A DNA stretch of 64,000 nucleotides from positions 73,348,976-73,412,975 of the forward strand of contig CM070553.1 of NCBI GenBank assembly GCA_036346405.1, written 5' to 3'. The position numbers were made by a program, and so were the translations under genes. The notes under the pieces are model-generated. The model made no database searches. It saw only the letters and a list, made by a program, of their open reading frames with translations, and was not told the origin of the DNA. Origin of the DNA: Phyllostachys edulis. Lineage: Eukaryota > Streptophyta > Magnoliopsida > Poales > Poaceae. Shown here in pieces: positions 1-10,691 of the stretch (the stretch's first letter is position 1; every line of letters starts with the position of its first letter).

Positions 1-510
1 AAAAGAGATCCTTTTTTCTATTTTGCACAAGAGCAGTTTTAGATTCTCAAAAACACAAGAAGCTCAAGTAATGATCAAAGCTAGATTCAAGAGCTAACAA
101 AGCAATTTTGACAGGCCAATGTCACAAAAGGAGCACTAATTGCATGGTGGCTAAACAATTCACAAATTGCTAATTTCTTAGTTCAAGTTGTTTTTCAAGT
201 TCTAGCTCATACAAAGAAAGACTTAGCTACACATGTGAAAGCATGATAATTCTAGCAAGTCAAAGAACTAGACATGGCATTGAGCAAGAATTTGAAACAC
301 TAAAGCTCCAAAGGGTAATAAGCAAAGCTTCATCAATTTTAAAAGATAAGCAAAAAGCTTATATTACAATGCATCTTTTTGGATTTTTCATATGAATGCA
401 ATATGATACAATGAGATGCAAGAAAAGCTCAAAAAGATCAACAAGTTCAAAAAGAAGATCAAGAAAAGATCAAATGAATAAGGAAAGATCAGAAAAGATC
501 CAACTCCCCC
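1..510 (-). other. 3' noncoding tail of element S
   Basis: No coding signal. It follows the RNase H stop of S. On the plus strand, 410-500 is purine-rich with repeated aaaagatca words. The minus-strand stretch TTGAGGGGGAGTTGG (about 506-492) resembles a polypurine tract, but the sequence beyond it does not match the 5' LTR at 6018-7805. Either the true 3' LTR starts left of the window or this copy has lost it. Confidence 0.5.
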
Positions 511-1202
511 TCAAACCAACCCATAGGGATAAATTACCCCTAACTCACTCCTCAAGGTGGCAAACCTTGTTGGGTCTAAAGGCTTGGTGAGGATATCGCT
601 AACCGAGCCTCGGACTCCACAAAATGCAAACACAATATCACCCTTCTCAACGTGGTCTCTAAGGAAGTGATAGCGAATGTCTATGTGCTTGGTCCTAGAA
701 TGTTGCCTTTGGGTTCTTAGCAATGTTAATAGCGAAGTGTTGTCACGAAGAGAGGAACACTAGCAAAAGTTAACCCAAAATCCTTAAGAGTGGAGACCAT
801 CCACAAAATCGACTCTGACAACTAGCGTGACTACATATTAAACTTCAAGATGGATTGTGCAATGTAAGACTGCTTCCTAGAAGACCAAGAGACAAGAGAA
901 GTGCCTAAGAAATGACATGTGCCGGATGTGCTCTTCCTATCTAGCCTACGACCCGCAAAATCAGAATCTGAAAACCCCCGAATGGACAACGAAGAAGAAC
1001 AAGAATACCAAATGCCATACTGAAGGGTAGAGTGTAAATACCTGAAAATGCGCTTAACGGCTTGGCGATGTGAAGTCCTCGGTGGCGCTGAAACCTCGCC
1101 TGAGAGGCGCATGAAGTGGATGTCCGGTCTTGAGGCCGTCAGTCTGAAGGAGCCGATCATCTTTGCGGTACTCGCGTTGATCCACGGCTTCTCCTTCCTC
1201 AT
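511..1202 (-). pseudogene. Element S RNase H (copia pol C-terminus), frameshifted
   Basis: Encodes the RNase H domain that ends copia polyproteins and degrades RNA in RNA/DNA hybrids during reverse transcription. Two minus-strand segments cover it. 831-1202 holds the domain start (RYLHSTLQYGIWY, then FSDSDFAGRRLDRKSTSG with the catalytic Asp region). 511-723 holds the end (TKHIDIRYHFLRDHVEKGDI, then SDILTKPL), the usual copia C-terminal signature. The segments are in different frames with about 100 bp of broken sequence between them, so the protein cannot be made as written. It overlaps the RT segment by a few bases and was originally one reading frame with it. The family assignment is secure; the count of lesions may be inflated by sequence errors. 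Confidence 0.85.
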
Positions 1203-2158
1203 CTGGATCCAAAAGCGATCGAAGTCGCCACGGGAGTGGCGATCGGCTTGCAGTCACCCATATCAAAATGCTTGAGCAAATCCTTGGTGTACTTCGTTTG
1301 ATGGATGAAGATCCCTTCCTTGCATTGCTTGATTTGTAGCCCCAGAAAGTAATTGAGTTCTCCCATCATGCTCATCTCAAATTCCCTGGACATGGTCTCA
1401 GAAAAACTGGAAACAAGAGCATTAGAGGAACCACCAAAGATAATATCATCAACATAAATCTGAACAAGCAGGAAGTCATTGCCATGCCTAAGAATGAAAA
1501 GAGTCTTATCAACTTTTCCCATTTTAAAATCATTCTTAAGCAAGAAGGTCTTAAGCTTATCATACCATGCTCTAGGGGCTTGCTTAAGACCATACAAGGC
1601 TTTGGATAACTTAAAAACACGATCAGGGTGCTTGTGATCCTCAAAGCCAGGGGGTTGCCTAACATACACTTCCTCCTCTATAAAACCATTCAGAAAGGCA
1701 CTCTTAACATCCATTTGATGCAACCTAAAACCTTTAGATGCAGCAAATGCAAGTAAGATCTTGAATGGCTTCTAATCTAGCAACAGAGCGAAGGTCTCAT
1801 CAAAATCTAACCCCTCAACTTTGGCTAAAGCCCCGAGCTACCAATCTAGCCTTGTTTCTAACCACGAACCATCCTCATTTTGTTTATTTTTGAACACCCA
1901 ACGGGTTCCTATAACATTATGTCCACTAGGAGGTTCTACAAGGTTCCAAACTTTATTTCTTTCAAAATTCTCTAACTCCTCATGCATGGCATTGACCCAA
2001 CTAGCATCAGACAAAGCATGTGATATATCTTTGGGTTCAAAAGAAGCTACAAATGCAGAGTGAGAGAAAAGACTCGGATCATGATACCTGGAGCGAGTGA
2101 CTCGCTCATGGAGATTACCAATCATCTGATCCGGAGGGTGTTGCTTCTGAATGTGCAA
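1199..2158 (-). pseudogene. Element S reverse transcriptase (copia), frameshifted
   Basis: RVT_2-type copia reverse transcriptase, which copies element RNA to cDNA in the virus-like particle. The N-terminal part (1838-2158) has the conserved SWVNAMHEELENFERNKVWNLV block. The core (1199-1723) starts with MDVKSAFLNG (first catalytic Asp, residue 5 of the segment), then KALYGLKQAPRAWY, then the catalytic YVDDII at residues 90-95. The 115 bp between the two segments (1724-1837) are frame-broken; the expected ARLVAKG block is not readable there. The catalytic residues themselves are intact. It continues into RNase H at 1202 and is preceded by the integrase C-terminus. Confidence 0.9.
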
Positions 2159-2288
2159 AGGAGCGCCTGGAGGAGATAGCGTTTCCTCGACCTCCGCAGT
2201 CTTCGCCGGCGAAGAATCTGATGAGGAGCCTCAATTGGAGGTGAAGCGATCGTTCTTGAGTTCAGAGCTTGGGCGCTTGGACAGAACA

Positions 2289-3088
2289 TCAAGAATGTGG
2301 AGGAGTAGTATCAAGTTCATCCTCATCTTCTTCAACAAAAATGCTCTCTGTCACCTGTAAGTCACCTGAAACATCGGATCTAGCTCCAGGGCTAGTCTCA
2401 TCAAAAGTGACATTGCATGTCTCCTGGACAATGTTAGTTTCAACATTAAAAACCGAAAACCCTCGAATGAGCGGGATAACCCGAAATAAACCATCACAAG
2501 TCCTTGATTCAAATTTATCTAGGTTCCTGTCTTGAGAATAAAACACTTGATCCAAAGACTCGAAAGTGAGAGCAGAGGGTTTTCTACCAAAACGAAGCTC
2601 ATATGAAGTCTTGCCCAAAGACGGTCTCAAAAAACACGGTTTGAAATATGGCAAGTCTGTAGCAATAGCTTCGCCCAAAACCTCCTCGGTGTGCTATACT
2701 CATCCAAAGATCGTTCTAGCCATCTCAACTAGAGTCCTGTTCTTCCTTTCCACAACGCCATTTTTTGAGGGGCGTGTGGAGAAGAGAACTGATGCTCAAT
2801 CTGCGCTCGGCACAAAAGAGGCAAAGAAGCATTCTTGAACTCCGTGCCATTGTCACTGCGGATCGCTCTCAAGGCACCAGGAAGTTCAGAAGCCAAACGA
2901 AGAACAAGGTCATGAAAATGATCAAAAGCCTCATCCTTCGAAGCAAGAAAGAACACCCAAGAGTATCTCGAAAAATCATCGACTATGACAAGAATGTACC
3001 AATTGCCACCGACTGACCGAACCCTAGCAGGACCAACAAGTATCCATATGAAGTAACGGTCCGATCCATCAGTCATGACCATAGTCAA
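2289..3088 (-). pseudogene. Element S integrase core and C-terminal extension
   Basis: DDE integrase that would insert the cDNA into the genome. 2729-3088 carries the core: VIVDDFSRYSWVFF (first Asp region) and IRSDNGTEF (second Asp). The region of the third acidic residue, normally within a PQQNGVVER-like block, reads PQKMALWKGR and is damaged. 2289-2678 continues in another frame with SYELRFGRKP and the acidic C-terminal tail (FVEEDEDELD). The split makes it non-functional as written. It lies between the pre-integrase domain (3134-3679) and RT, the copia order. Confidence 0.85.
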
Positions 3089-3133
3089 TGATGGGTGTGA
3101 GGCGGCAACTTGCTTGCCATGCCTACTGTAGCT

Positions 3134-3679
3134 TTACATACTGACATCCTTGATGACTTTGAGTTTAGGCAAACCTCTCATGAGATCAAGGCCGCTAACT
3201 CGTGTCAGATGATCAAAACCAATGTGCCCCAAACGTCGGTGCCAGAGCCAGATATTAGAAGAAGATGCAATCAAACACTTAAGAGATCCGGCAAGCGATT
3301 CAGAAAAGTCAGCTCCAAAAATTCTACCAACTCTAGAAATCCCAAAAATGAGCTCACCAAAAGAATCAAGCACACGGCAGGCATTCTTCTTAAAACGAGT
3401 CTCATAGCCATCATCGAGAAGCTGTGAGACAGAAAGGAGATTGTACCTTAGCTTAGACACAAGCGCGACGTCCTTGAGAATGAACTTGTCATTCACCCTA
3501 ATCATTCCAGTTCCTTCAATGCGCCCTTGTGTATCATCTCCAAAGGTGATGAAGGCATCACTGTTGATCGCGTGAAGGAGGTGAACCATCTTGAGTCTCC
3601 GGTCATGTGGCGTGAACACGAGTCGATTTAACCATGTGTTCTTCCCCTTCCGCGCCAATCCTCGAAAATCAAGGAACAA
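3134..3679 (-). pseudogene. Element S protease C-terminal part and GAG-pre-integrase zinc domain
   Basis: 181 codons. The first half (ITFGDDTQGRIEGTG, then VSKLRYNLLSVSQLLDDGY) is the part of copia polyproteins that follows the protease active site. The second half has WLWHRRLGHIGFDHL, the histidine half of the GAG-pre-integrase HHCC zinc domain. The CC half should follow near 3134 but the frame ends there. The aspartic protease active site (D-S/T-G) should lie just upstream, at 3680-3888, and I could not find it in any frame; that stretch looks scrambled. Confidence 0.8.
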
Positions 3680-3888
3680 AGAGCGATGTGTCTCAATCTG
3701 GGGTTAGTTAAAAGCGACTTGGGAATCGATCTTGAGACACTCGTCTGAAAGTAGTATGCAAAGCGGATGTGCTATCCTTGACTTTATTAGCGTTCTATTA
3801 TGAGCAATGGTGACAAGAACATGAGGTGCATCTGTCTAGAAACATGGTGATGAGCATGTGCAACAAATCCTAGACCGGAGTTCTTCTT

Positions 3889-4608
3889 TTATGCGTGACC
3901 ATGTCTCATAAAAGCTCTAGGTTGATTAAATGACATTCTAGCAATATTTTTCTTAGCGTTCTTCAACCTACGCCAACAGAACTCAACCAAATGTCCACTC
4001 TTCTTGCAATAGGTGCAATGGTATTTTGTACCACTGGGAGAAGCACCTTTTGCCTCAAAAGAAGGTTGGACAAACCCTGCAGATTTAAAGACAGTTTTTG
4101 CAGGTTGGGTTTTAAATTCAACTAAGCCATTTTCCAAGACCTGAATGAAATTAGGCTTGGACATGTTCTGAGCAGAGTTGTATCCTAAACCTTGTTTCTT
4201 AAAAGGAGTTTTAGATTTATCTAGAATCATGTTTAACTGTTTTTCACCATTAGAGAATCTTTCTAAAGTATCCTTGAGATATGCATTCTCTTTTTCAATA
4301 TTAGCACATGATTCACAAGTCTTGCCCTTAATGGCTCTAGCATGTTTCTCCTTAAGATGAGCAACTTCAAGCTTATAGGCGGCACAAGAGGCACAAGATG
4401 TAGAATCAATTGAATCCTTAAGCTTGGCAAACTTAGCTCTAACTGCTTCTAGAATATCCTTAACTTCATGTTCGCGCTCTAAGCAGAAAGAGCAAAAGCT
4501 AGATTTCACATTACCAGAAGCATCCAACTTGCTAGAATCTAAGCATTTTTCACATGGAGCAGATTTAACATCAATTAGCTCAGTTCTAGCATTTTCAAGT
4601 TGATGCAA
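3889..4608 (-). pseudogene. Element S Gag C-terminal extension: coiled coil with CxxC pairs and second zinc knuckle
   Basis: 239 codons. The C-terminus holds a CCHC knuckle (C198, C201, H206, C211; C-X2-C-X4-H-X4-C), expected to bind RNA. Before it is a charged, heptad-like Lys/Glu-rich region (about residues 45-130) with four CxxC pairs at residues 19/22, 39/42, 72/75 and 98/101. A long Gag C-terminal extension with coiled coil is typical of Sireviruses. A stop and about 25 bp separate it from the upstream gag segment, whose end (4633 side) carries a fifth pair (CSSC). The segment probably belonged to the same Gag protein. The function of the CxxC ladder is unknown to me. Confidence 0.75.
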
Positions 4609-4632
4609 AGCAATATCATGAGCAGATTGCGT

Positions 4633-5965
4633 TTAGGCATTCGAGTGCAAAGCATGGCAGGATGAACATTCATCAACATCTAGACTCTTAGCATTCACAA
4701 TCTCTAATGTCAAATTCTCGACTTGTGATTCTAGATCCTTGTTCCTAGCCATGGTGAACTTTAAAGCCTTATCCTGACTAAGCAATTGCTCATACATGTT
4801 ATCGCATCTAGCGGAAAGGACATCATAGGATGGAAGTACCTCATCGTTGTCATCGGCGTCGACGGAGTCGGCCATGAAGCACATGCCGGTGAAGTCCTTG
4901 GCCTTCCCTTTCTTGTCTTGAGGGATCTCCTCCTCCTTGTCCTCCTCGCTCCCGGAGTCCACATCGCTCATGGATTGATCTCCAAAAGCGGCAAGGACCC
5001 GGTGAGCAGCCTTCATGAGCTTGGCAGCATCATACTTGGACTTGCCCCCTTGAGGCTTCTTCCAGGCAGGCTTCTCAATCTTGTGGTTGCCCTTACCCTT
5101 CAGCTTGGGGCAGTTGGCCCGGATGTGATATAGCTCTCCACACTCATAGCATGTCACAGGGCCACCTCTCTTTCTGTTTCTGACATTGTTATATGCCCGT
5201 GTGACTTTCTTGGCTAAAAGAGCTAAATCAGCCTCAGGAAGACTCTCAAACTCTTCTTCTTGAATAGCAGATAAACACGCAAGAGAAAAACCAGAAGAAG
5301 ACTCAGAAGAACCATCAGGAGTCCCCTTGAAAGGATCAGCCACCAAAGCCATGTTATCCTTCTTAGGATTACCGCCTCTCTTGATCTCATGAGTCTTTAG
5401 CTTGCTATAAAGCAGCTCCAAAGTGAGATTAGAGAGATCGACGTTCTCCTCTATGGCAGTTGCCTTCATCTCCCACTCCTTGGTGTTGATTGCACCCAAG
5501 AGGTGGGTGGCATTCTCAGATTGAGAGTACTCAATGTCAATGACTTTCATCGATTAATCACCTTGTTAAAGCGAGTAAAGACGTCATCGATGCTCTCACG
5601 GGATGCATCTCGAATTTGTTGTACTCTCGCTTGTAGACATTCTCGACGACTTGCTTGATCCGGGACGATCCCTCATGGTAAGTTTCGAGGTGTGCCAAAT
5701 CTCATGTCTTGATCGCAAGATTGCAAATCCTATCGTACTCTTGCCTACCAAGCCCAAAGATATAGAAGGTTCTTTGCCTTGTTGTTGTTAGCCAAGAGGG
5801 CTGTTGAAGCCGGCGTAGCAACTTCGGGCAAAATGAGCGGGGATCGAACAACCTCCCATATAGCTTGTCTTCGCTCTCAAGGAAGACTCGCATGCGATTC
5901 TTCCAATAGGCATAGTCGAGCCCATCGAAGACATGCGGCTTGGTCGAGTACTTATCCATCGCCAA
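4633..5965 (-). pseudogene. Element S Gag (UBN2-type) with first zinc knuckle, frameshifted near its N-terminus
   Basis: Structural Gag of a copia element, which forms the virus-like particle. The N-terminus begins at 5965 (MAMDKYSTKPHVFDGLDY, then YWKNRMRVFLESED, the classic copia Gag opening). The frame breaks between about 5700 and 5550. The main segment 5550-4633 (305 codons) continues with a helical region (NATHLLGAINTKEWEMKA), then CYECGELYHIRANC, a C-X2-C-X4-H-X4-C knuckle at residues 134-147. An Asp/Glu-rich linker (SGSEEDKEEEIP) and a heptad-like tail follow. The start at 5965 is chosen because the PBS and LTR lie just upstream (6004-6018), leaving a leader of about 40 bp. Confidence 0.88.
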
Positions 5966-6003
5966 GTTCAGTGACCGGTTAAGATCAAGATTGAACTAAC
6001 CGG

Positions 6004-6015
6004 GCTCTGATACCA
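6004..6015 (-). promoter_or_regulatory. Primer-binding site of element S (initiator Met tRNA)
   Basis: The minus strand reads TGGTATCAGAGC, complementary to the 3' end of plant initiator tRNA-Met. Two bases separate it from the LTR edge at 6018. It primes minus-strand cDNA synthesis. The match is perfect over 12 nt. Confidence 0.92.
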
Positions 6016-6899
6016 CTTGTTGGACCGAAAAGGCGACTAGAGGGGGGGTGAATAGGAGCTCAAAAAACTTTTTCACTTGAATGGATTCAACTTGTAAATC
6101 ACTTCAATAGCTATGAGTGCTATGAAGATCAATGATTAAGCACAGAGGAAGTCTTGTGTTGAATCCTCTTAACCCCCAAAGCTCGACAAACAAAATCGAA
6201 GAAGTCTTTGAAAAATCGAAATCGAACAACCGCAGCAAGCGGCGGTCGTACCAATGTGCGGTATGATTTGAGGCAAATGAGCGGTCAGATGTGTGTGGTA
6301 TGACCGTAGGCAAACAAAGTGGTCATCTACCGATTGTCTTGGAACAGCCCGACGACGAAAACCAAAATTGGCACAACTTTTGATCCACTTGGCCAAACGC
6401 TACGAGATTTGAAACACACCTTCCCAAAGAGGTTAGGAACCTATTCCAAGCAAAGAATGACTAGATCCACGTCAAAGTTCCTACCTTTCTTGAATTGAAC
6501 GAAAGAGGTTTCAAAACCGAGTTTCGAACCTAAACATGATCTAAACCTTGCTCGTGGGTGATGGATGATCAAGATGATCCTAGATGGGTTCCCACATGTC
6601 ACAGCAAGTTAGATCACGGCAAGAAACCAAACAAAAACTCGCGGATCAAAGAAACACCTCAAATCATCAAATAGAGAGAAAGAAAGCAAATAGACTCATC
6701 TTGGAGAGAACTTTCTTTGAATTGATTTGATATGGTATTGGTTTACAGCCACTCCATCAAGGAGGACAAAGACTCAATACATGAGCACGAAATCAAATCC
6801 AACTCTCTAGAACCCTAACCTCCACTAATCCTCTCCCTAAGCAAACTAGGGTTTCAAACACAATGAAAGGGTTGAGAGGTGCTGGCCAGCACCCTCTCC

Positions 6900-6908
6900 T
6901 ATTTATAG
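6900..6908 (-). promoter_or_regulatory. TATA box of the element S LTR
   Basis: The minus strand reads CTATAAATA, followed by GGAGAGGG. It is the only strong TATA in this LTR and lies about 0.9 kb upstream of the PBS, which fits a promoter firing leftward into gag. Confidence 0.65.
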
Positions 6909-7587
6909 TGGAGGCTAAACCTTCTAGAAGATTGAACCCTAATGGGCTCCCGTTAAGGCCCAACACAAACGGGTCACATACGCACGCGTTTTAAAGCGCT
7001 GTCTTCACTTTTCTTGACCTAATCCACTTCTTGACGCACCAACTTGCGCCGCGGGTTGGCATTAGGTCACCAAGGCGGTATTTGGTGAAATTACCAAAAT
7101 ACCCCTTCTCGATCTTTTGCAAAGACCGAGTCCCATCTTCGTGAAGCACCTCCCATGCTTCGCCACGTGTAGGTTGATCCAATGGCTCTCTTCATGTCGG
7201 CAAGTCTCTCCCATCCGGCTCCCACCGAAACCACCATGGCACTTGCAGCCCCGCGCGCTTGATCGAACTCCGTCGACCGAATCGCCTGTTCGGTCACCTT
7301 TGTCCTCTTGCGCCATGCTTGACTCAATTGACTCACCCGGCATCCCGATCGTTACGGACCTCGGCTTTCCAAGCTTAGTCCCGATCATCCTCGCCGATTG
7401 ACCGTCATTGACCTCCAAGCAACCCGCACATCAATAGACAAAGAAATCGAATCCGGAACAAGTTCTTCACAACTTGACCCACGTTAGTCAAAACATGCAT
7501 CATGCAACACATATGCCATGAAACCCATGAACTTGACCTAACCCAAAAGCAATTCTCCAATAAAATGACAATCAAGACAAAATCGGT

Positions 7588-7637
7588 ATTACCGCCATGT
7601 TATGGCGGTACTATCAAGATCATGGTAGTACCAAGAC
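7588..7637. repeat. Palindromes in the S LTR U3
   Basis: taccgccat-gtt-atggcggta (7590-7610) is a perfect 9-bp inverted repeat with a 3-nt loop. It overlaps a second palindrome in which ggtacta pairs with tagtacc. Further taccgcc/ggcggt words occur at about 6235-6260 and 7741-7765. Clusters of GC-rich palindromes in U3 are a described Sirevirus feature, probably regulatory. Confidence 0.6.
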
Positions 7638-7805
7638 CCATAATCTTCTTGATCGTATCGCTACCCAGAGAAACCAAAACTCAAATTACACTCGTTCGAA
7701 ATATCAAACCGCCACCTAAAACACGAACGACCGGACTCGGTCATACCGCCAAGTATCTTGCGGTCGCATGCATGCGTTACACGCAGATGACCGAAAATCC
7801 TGACA

Positions 7806-7885
7806 CTTGCAGAAAACGCTGTTTCAACAAACCAAAAACGACATTGCCAATTGTAACATCATCCTAAGATCTCAGGCATATCCCC
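7806..7885 (+). other. Junction stretch between S and the A gag
   Basis: About 80 bp with no recognisable motif, between the inferred S edge and the first readable A gag codons. No PBS is seen. It is presumed to be internal sequence of A. Confidence 0.4.
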
Positions 7886-9142
7886 ATGATATCCACAGAT
7901 CTTGAAGCTACTCGACGAAGGAAGATTGCGGCTCAAAAGAGTTTACCTGGGCGCATCCAATATCGGTCAGAGGAAGCTCAAGAACTCCAGCACATCAGTG
8001 ATTTGCTCAAGAATCCAACTCGAGAGCTCGCCCGAGCGCCGGGGTACGACCTCTTCGTTGAAGATATTGCACAAAGGCTTCGGTCTACGATGGAAAAGCT
8101 GGAAGCACCTCACCGGCATCTTTCAGGAAATTGTAGCAATACGACTTCTTCAGCTACCAGTTGATCGATCATATCACCACAAAGGAATCGACGAAACAGT
8201 AAGTCACATCGATCTCCTACTCAGAGAAATATTTTTCGAACGATTGATGATCAACAAACCTATCGGAGAGGTGATCGTTCACCATACCGACACAGAGTCT
8301 GCGAGAAGAAGATGAACTACGAGGAGTATTCCCCTCGTAGGACCGAGACCTATTATAGGTCAGGTCAACCTATTACTGGGTATCATCGAGTACGACCACC
8401 TGATGATATCAACCCTTCTTTCCTACAAAGGAGGCGTCAAGAAGTCATTACTAGATGTCGGGCATTCTCGCCCGATCTTCGAGCAGTTCGCTGGCCACCT
8501 CGCTTTCGACCAGTAAACATGGAGAAATTTGATGGATCCCAAAATCCTATCGAATTTCTTCAAATCTACACAACAGCAGTCCGAGCGGCAGGAGGAGGAG
8601 AACATGTGATGGCAAATTACCTTCCAACTGTGCTCGAACGGTCTGCTCGATTGTGGTTATTGAACCAACCACTCGAATCGATTCATTCTTGGCAACACCT
8701 CTGCGATCTTCTACTGGCAAACTTTCAGGGCACTTACAATCGCCCTGGGAAGGAGGACGACTTGCACCGAATGAGACAGAACGACAACGAGACCTTGTGC
8801 CAATTCATCAAGCGCTTTAGTTAGGTTCGTAATTCAATTCTAGAAGTTTCTGATTCATCTGTCATCAGGGCTTTCAAGCAAGGAGTCCGTAGTAGAAGGA
8901 TAACAGAAGATATTGCTTTAAATCCGCCTACCACTGTCACTGAACTCTTTGAGATGGCTGATCGATATGCAACTGCCTTTGAGGCGGTCGAGTGGAACAA
9001 CACAATCGATCAAGAAAACAATACCTCTCGAGAGCCAGGTGATATTGGTAAGAAGAAAGATAAGAAAGCAAAAAAGTCCAAGAACAAGGCGAAGGGTCAA
9101 AAACTCCAAGTCGCTAGCGGTTCAAGGAGGTCTTGGTCATGA
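7886..9142 (+). pseudogene. Element A Gag (retrotrans_gag), broken
   Basis: Gag capsid region of a gypsy element. Upstream frames (7886-8315) hold degraded N-terminal sequence. The best segment is 8312-8824 (170 codons) with AVRWPPRFRPVNMEKFDG, then PIEFLQIYTTAVRAAGG, the ARLWLLNQPLESIHSW block and LCQFIKRFS, the standard retrotrans_gag pattern. A stop at 8822 interrupts it. The same frame continues (IRAFKQGVR, then ITEDIALNPPTTVTELFEMADRYA) to a Lys-rich tail ending at 9142. A degraded zinc finger (WCPFHK...HDLQES) lies at about 9226-9280, one frameshift on, with its last Cys replaced by Ser. Not translatable as a whole. Confidence 0.85.
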
Positions 9143-9250
9143 ATGATAAAGAGCCACGCACCTCCAAGCCACATTCCGACCGAGGCAAAGGTAAACGCCC
9201 GATCGGAAAAATGATAAGCCTAGGTGGTGTCCTTTCCATAAAAGGAGGGC

Positions 9251-9924
9251 ATGACCTTCAAGAATCGCAGGTCTTTCAATGAAAGCTTGAAGACTACTAC
9301 AAGCAAGCAAGGACCGCTTCCTACTCTCGAGCAGGTAGGGCAAACGAGTGGTCATAAGACTTCAGATGACGAGGAGGAGATGCCGTTCCAGGATCCGCAA
9401 CACACCGTCGAGCACATCTACGGAGGATCATTGGCATATGAATCAAAGCGACAGCTTAAAGCTGCTGAACGAGAGGTAAACTCCATAGATCCTCCTCTTG
9501 TCAATAAATTACCGAAGTGGTCAGAAGTCACCATCTCCTTTGAGAAGAGTGATCGCTCGATTCTTCGACTCGACAGTCGGTATCCGATCGTGGTCGAACC
9601 CACCATCAACAATTGTCGAGTCAATCGAGTTTTGGTTGATGGTGGCAGCTCGTTAAATATTTTATTTACGAGTGCCCGGACGAAATGCAAGTACCTGTGA
9701 TTAAGGTAAGACCGATGCGATACTCTTTCCATGGAATCGCATGGGATCTTCGCCAAACCGATTGGTCAAGTTTCTCTTCCTTTAACATTTGGTTCACCAA
9801 GTAATTTCGAGACGAGAGAAAATCTCCTTTGATGTGGTCGATTCGACTGACATATAACGCCATACTCGGACGACCAACTTTGGCAAAATTCTTAATGGCT
9901 ACTCATTATGGATATCAATGTATT
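9251..9924 (+). pseudogene. Element A aspartic protease region, truncated by element B
   Basis: 9251-9700 encodes a Tat-type Gag-Pol linker (EHIYGGSLAYESKRQLKAAE) followed by the retroviral-type protease: NRVLVDGGSSLNILF holds the catalytic Asp in the D-G-G-S form common in the Tat lineage. The frame then breaks. A second piece at about 9850-9924 reads NAILGRPTLAKF and THYGYQC, the flap/C-terminal part of the protease. Coding sequence stops at 9924, where the LTR of B begins, and the next expected residues (KMPVPKGVITIH) appear at 28127. This interruption is the main evidence that B inserted into A. Confidence 0.87.
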
Positions 9925-10355
9925 TGTTGTAAGAATAATTCATCTATCACACTGACAGGGCCCGCCTCTCAGAAGACACGCATACAGACCCGAGAAATGC
10001 TATTGCGCTCATAAAAGACTGTAATACCCCTCACTTGTACTCATAGTGTAGCTATCCCCCAAGGGGTATTTTGGTCATTTGTACAGGCTTGGGAGCCTAT
10101 AAATACCCCATGTATCTCTCCTTTCAAGGGGATGGCTCTCTTGAGCAATAAAGAAACATGTTCAAACTGGTGAGCCCTCGGGGGCTCCCTCTCCGGAGGT
10201 AACCCCCCGTTGGCTCACCGACAGGAGTAGGGCGGTCCTCTCGGACCCCCGAACCTGTATAAATCCTCGTGTCATTTTTTACCCTCGTGGACGATGGCCC
10301 GTCAGACGGCCGACGTCCACCCCCTCACTCATGTTTGGTTTTTACACCTACAACA
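9925..10355 (+). repeat. 5' LTR of element B
   Basis: 431 bp, beginning TGTTGT and ending ACAACA, a perfect 6-bp terminal inverted repeat. It aligns along its whole length with 27711-28121, with scattered substitutions and many 1-3 bp indels in G/C runs. TATA box at 10098-10105; an AATAAA word near 10148 may serve polyadenylation. Confidence 0.93.
10098..10105 (+). promoter_or_regulatory. TATA box of the element B LTR
   Basis: TATAAATA in the context gggagccTATAAATAcccc. The same box is conserved in the 3' LTR at 27877-27884. Confidence 0.75.
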
Positions 10356-10374
10356 TTGGCGCCGACCGTGGGGA
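10356..10374 (+). promoter_or_regulatory. Primer-binding site of element B
   Basis: ttggcgccgaccgtgggga directly follows the LTR end. It is the TGGCGCC...GTGGGGA type of site typical of Tat/RIRE2-like gypsy elements. Confidence 0.85.
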
Positions 10375-10396
10375 CGTAGCTAATCGACAAAAGGCT

Positions 10397-10691
10397 ATGT
10401 CTCCTACCAAAAAATACTCTAAGTCCACGAAACCTCCTCCGGCACCTGAGGGCAATGATCTCGTGGATGACCCATCCGCTCTTTGAAGGAGCCCTAGCCA
10501 AGCACCCTCGTCGGAGATCAGGACCATCCACCTCGGGATGGCAACGTCCTACATGCCCTGGGGCTCCCATGCGCGTCCTCCTCCCTTGTACGGGTCGATG
10601 TGAGGCCCAGCCAAGGGCGAGCAGTTCAAGGCACCCTCGCAACCAGAAGGCTAAGGATTCTGAGGCCAACCATCACCCTTGGAACGCATGA
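10397..10691 (+). pseudogene. Residual gag-like start of element B
   Basis: An ATG at 10397 shortly after the PBS opens 29 codons (MSPTKKYSKSTKPPPAPEG, then NDLVDDPSAL) before a stop at 10484. After a frameshift the reading continues to 10691 with Arg/Pro-rich sequence. The opening resembles the start of gag polyproteins in RIRE2-like elements, but no capsid or zinc-knuckle motif follows. Most likely a leftover of the autonomous parent. Confidence 0.45.

Larger units (their letters stand above)
1..7805 (-). mobile_element. Element S: Sirevirus (Ty1/copia) retrotransposon, 3' end beyond the left window edge
   Basis: Read on the minus strand, the order is LTR (7805-6018), PBS (6015-6004), gag (5965-3889), protease/pre-integrase, integrase, RT and RNase H (ending at 511). 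This is the copia gene order. Sirevirus assignment rests on an iMet PBS (TGGTATCAGAGC), an LTR 3' end whose complement carries the GGGGGGTGAATAG box, and a long gag with two separate CCHC knuckles. All reading frames are broken. The other LTR is not in the window, so no target-site duplication can be checked. The right boundary at tgaca (7801-7805) is inferred from the TG...CA rule. S lies immediately upstream of the gag of element A, so it probably inserted into A. Confidence 0.85.
6018..7805 (-). repeat. 5' LTR of element S
   Basis: The minus-strand 3' end of this LTR is the TGTTGG edge at 6018 next to the PBS, followed by the GGGGGGTGAATAG box typical of Sirevirus LTR ends. The outer end is placed at 7805 because the minus strand there begins TGTCAGG, giving TG...CA. 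No partner LTR is visible, so the length (1788 bp) is provisional. The internal TATA box at 6900-6908 places U3 to the right (about 6930-7805) and R/U5 to the left. Short ORFs in it are not genes. Confidence 0.7.

Noticed and set aside
107..113. tgaca at 109-113 as the inner edge of a left LTR of S
   Set aside because: The sequence to its left does not match the outer end of the LTR at 7760-7805.
6004..6015. A tRNA gene, because of the tRNA-like word TGGTATCAGAGC
   Set aside because: Only the 12-nt primer-binding complement is present, with no cloverleaf. The same applies at 44750-44761.
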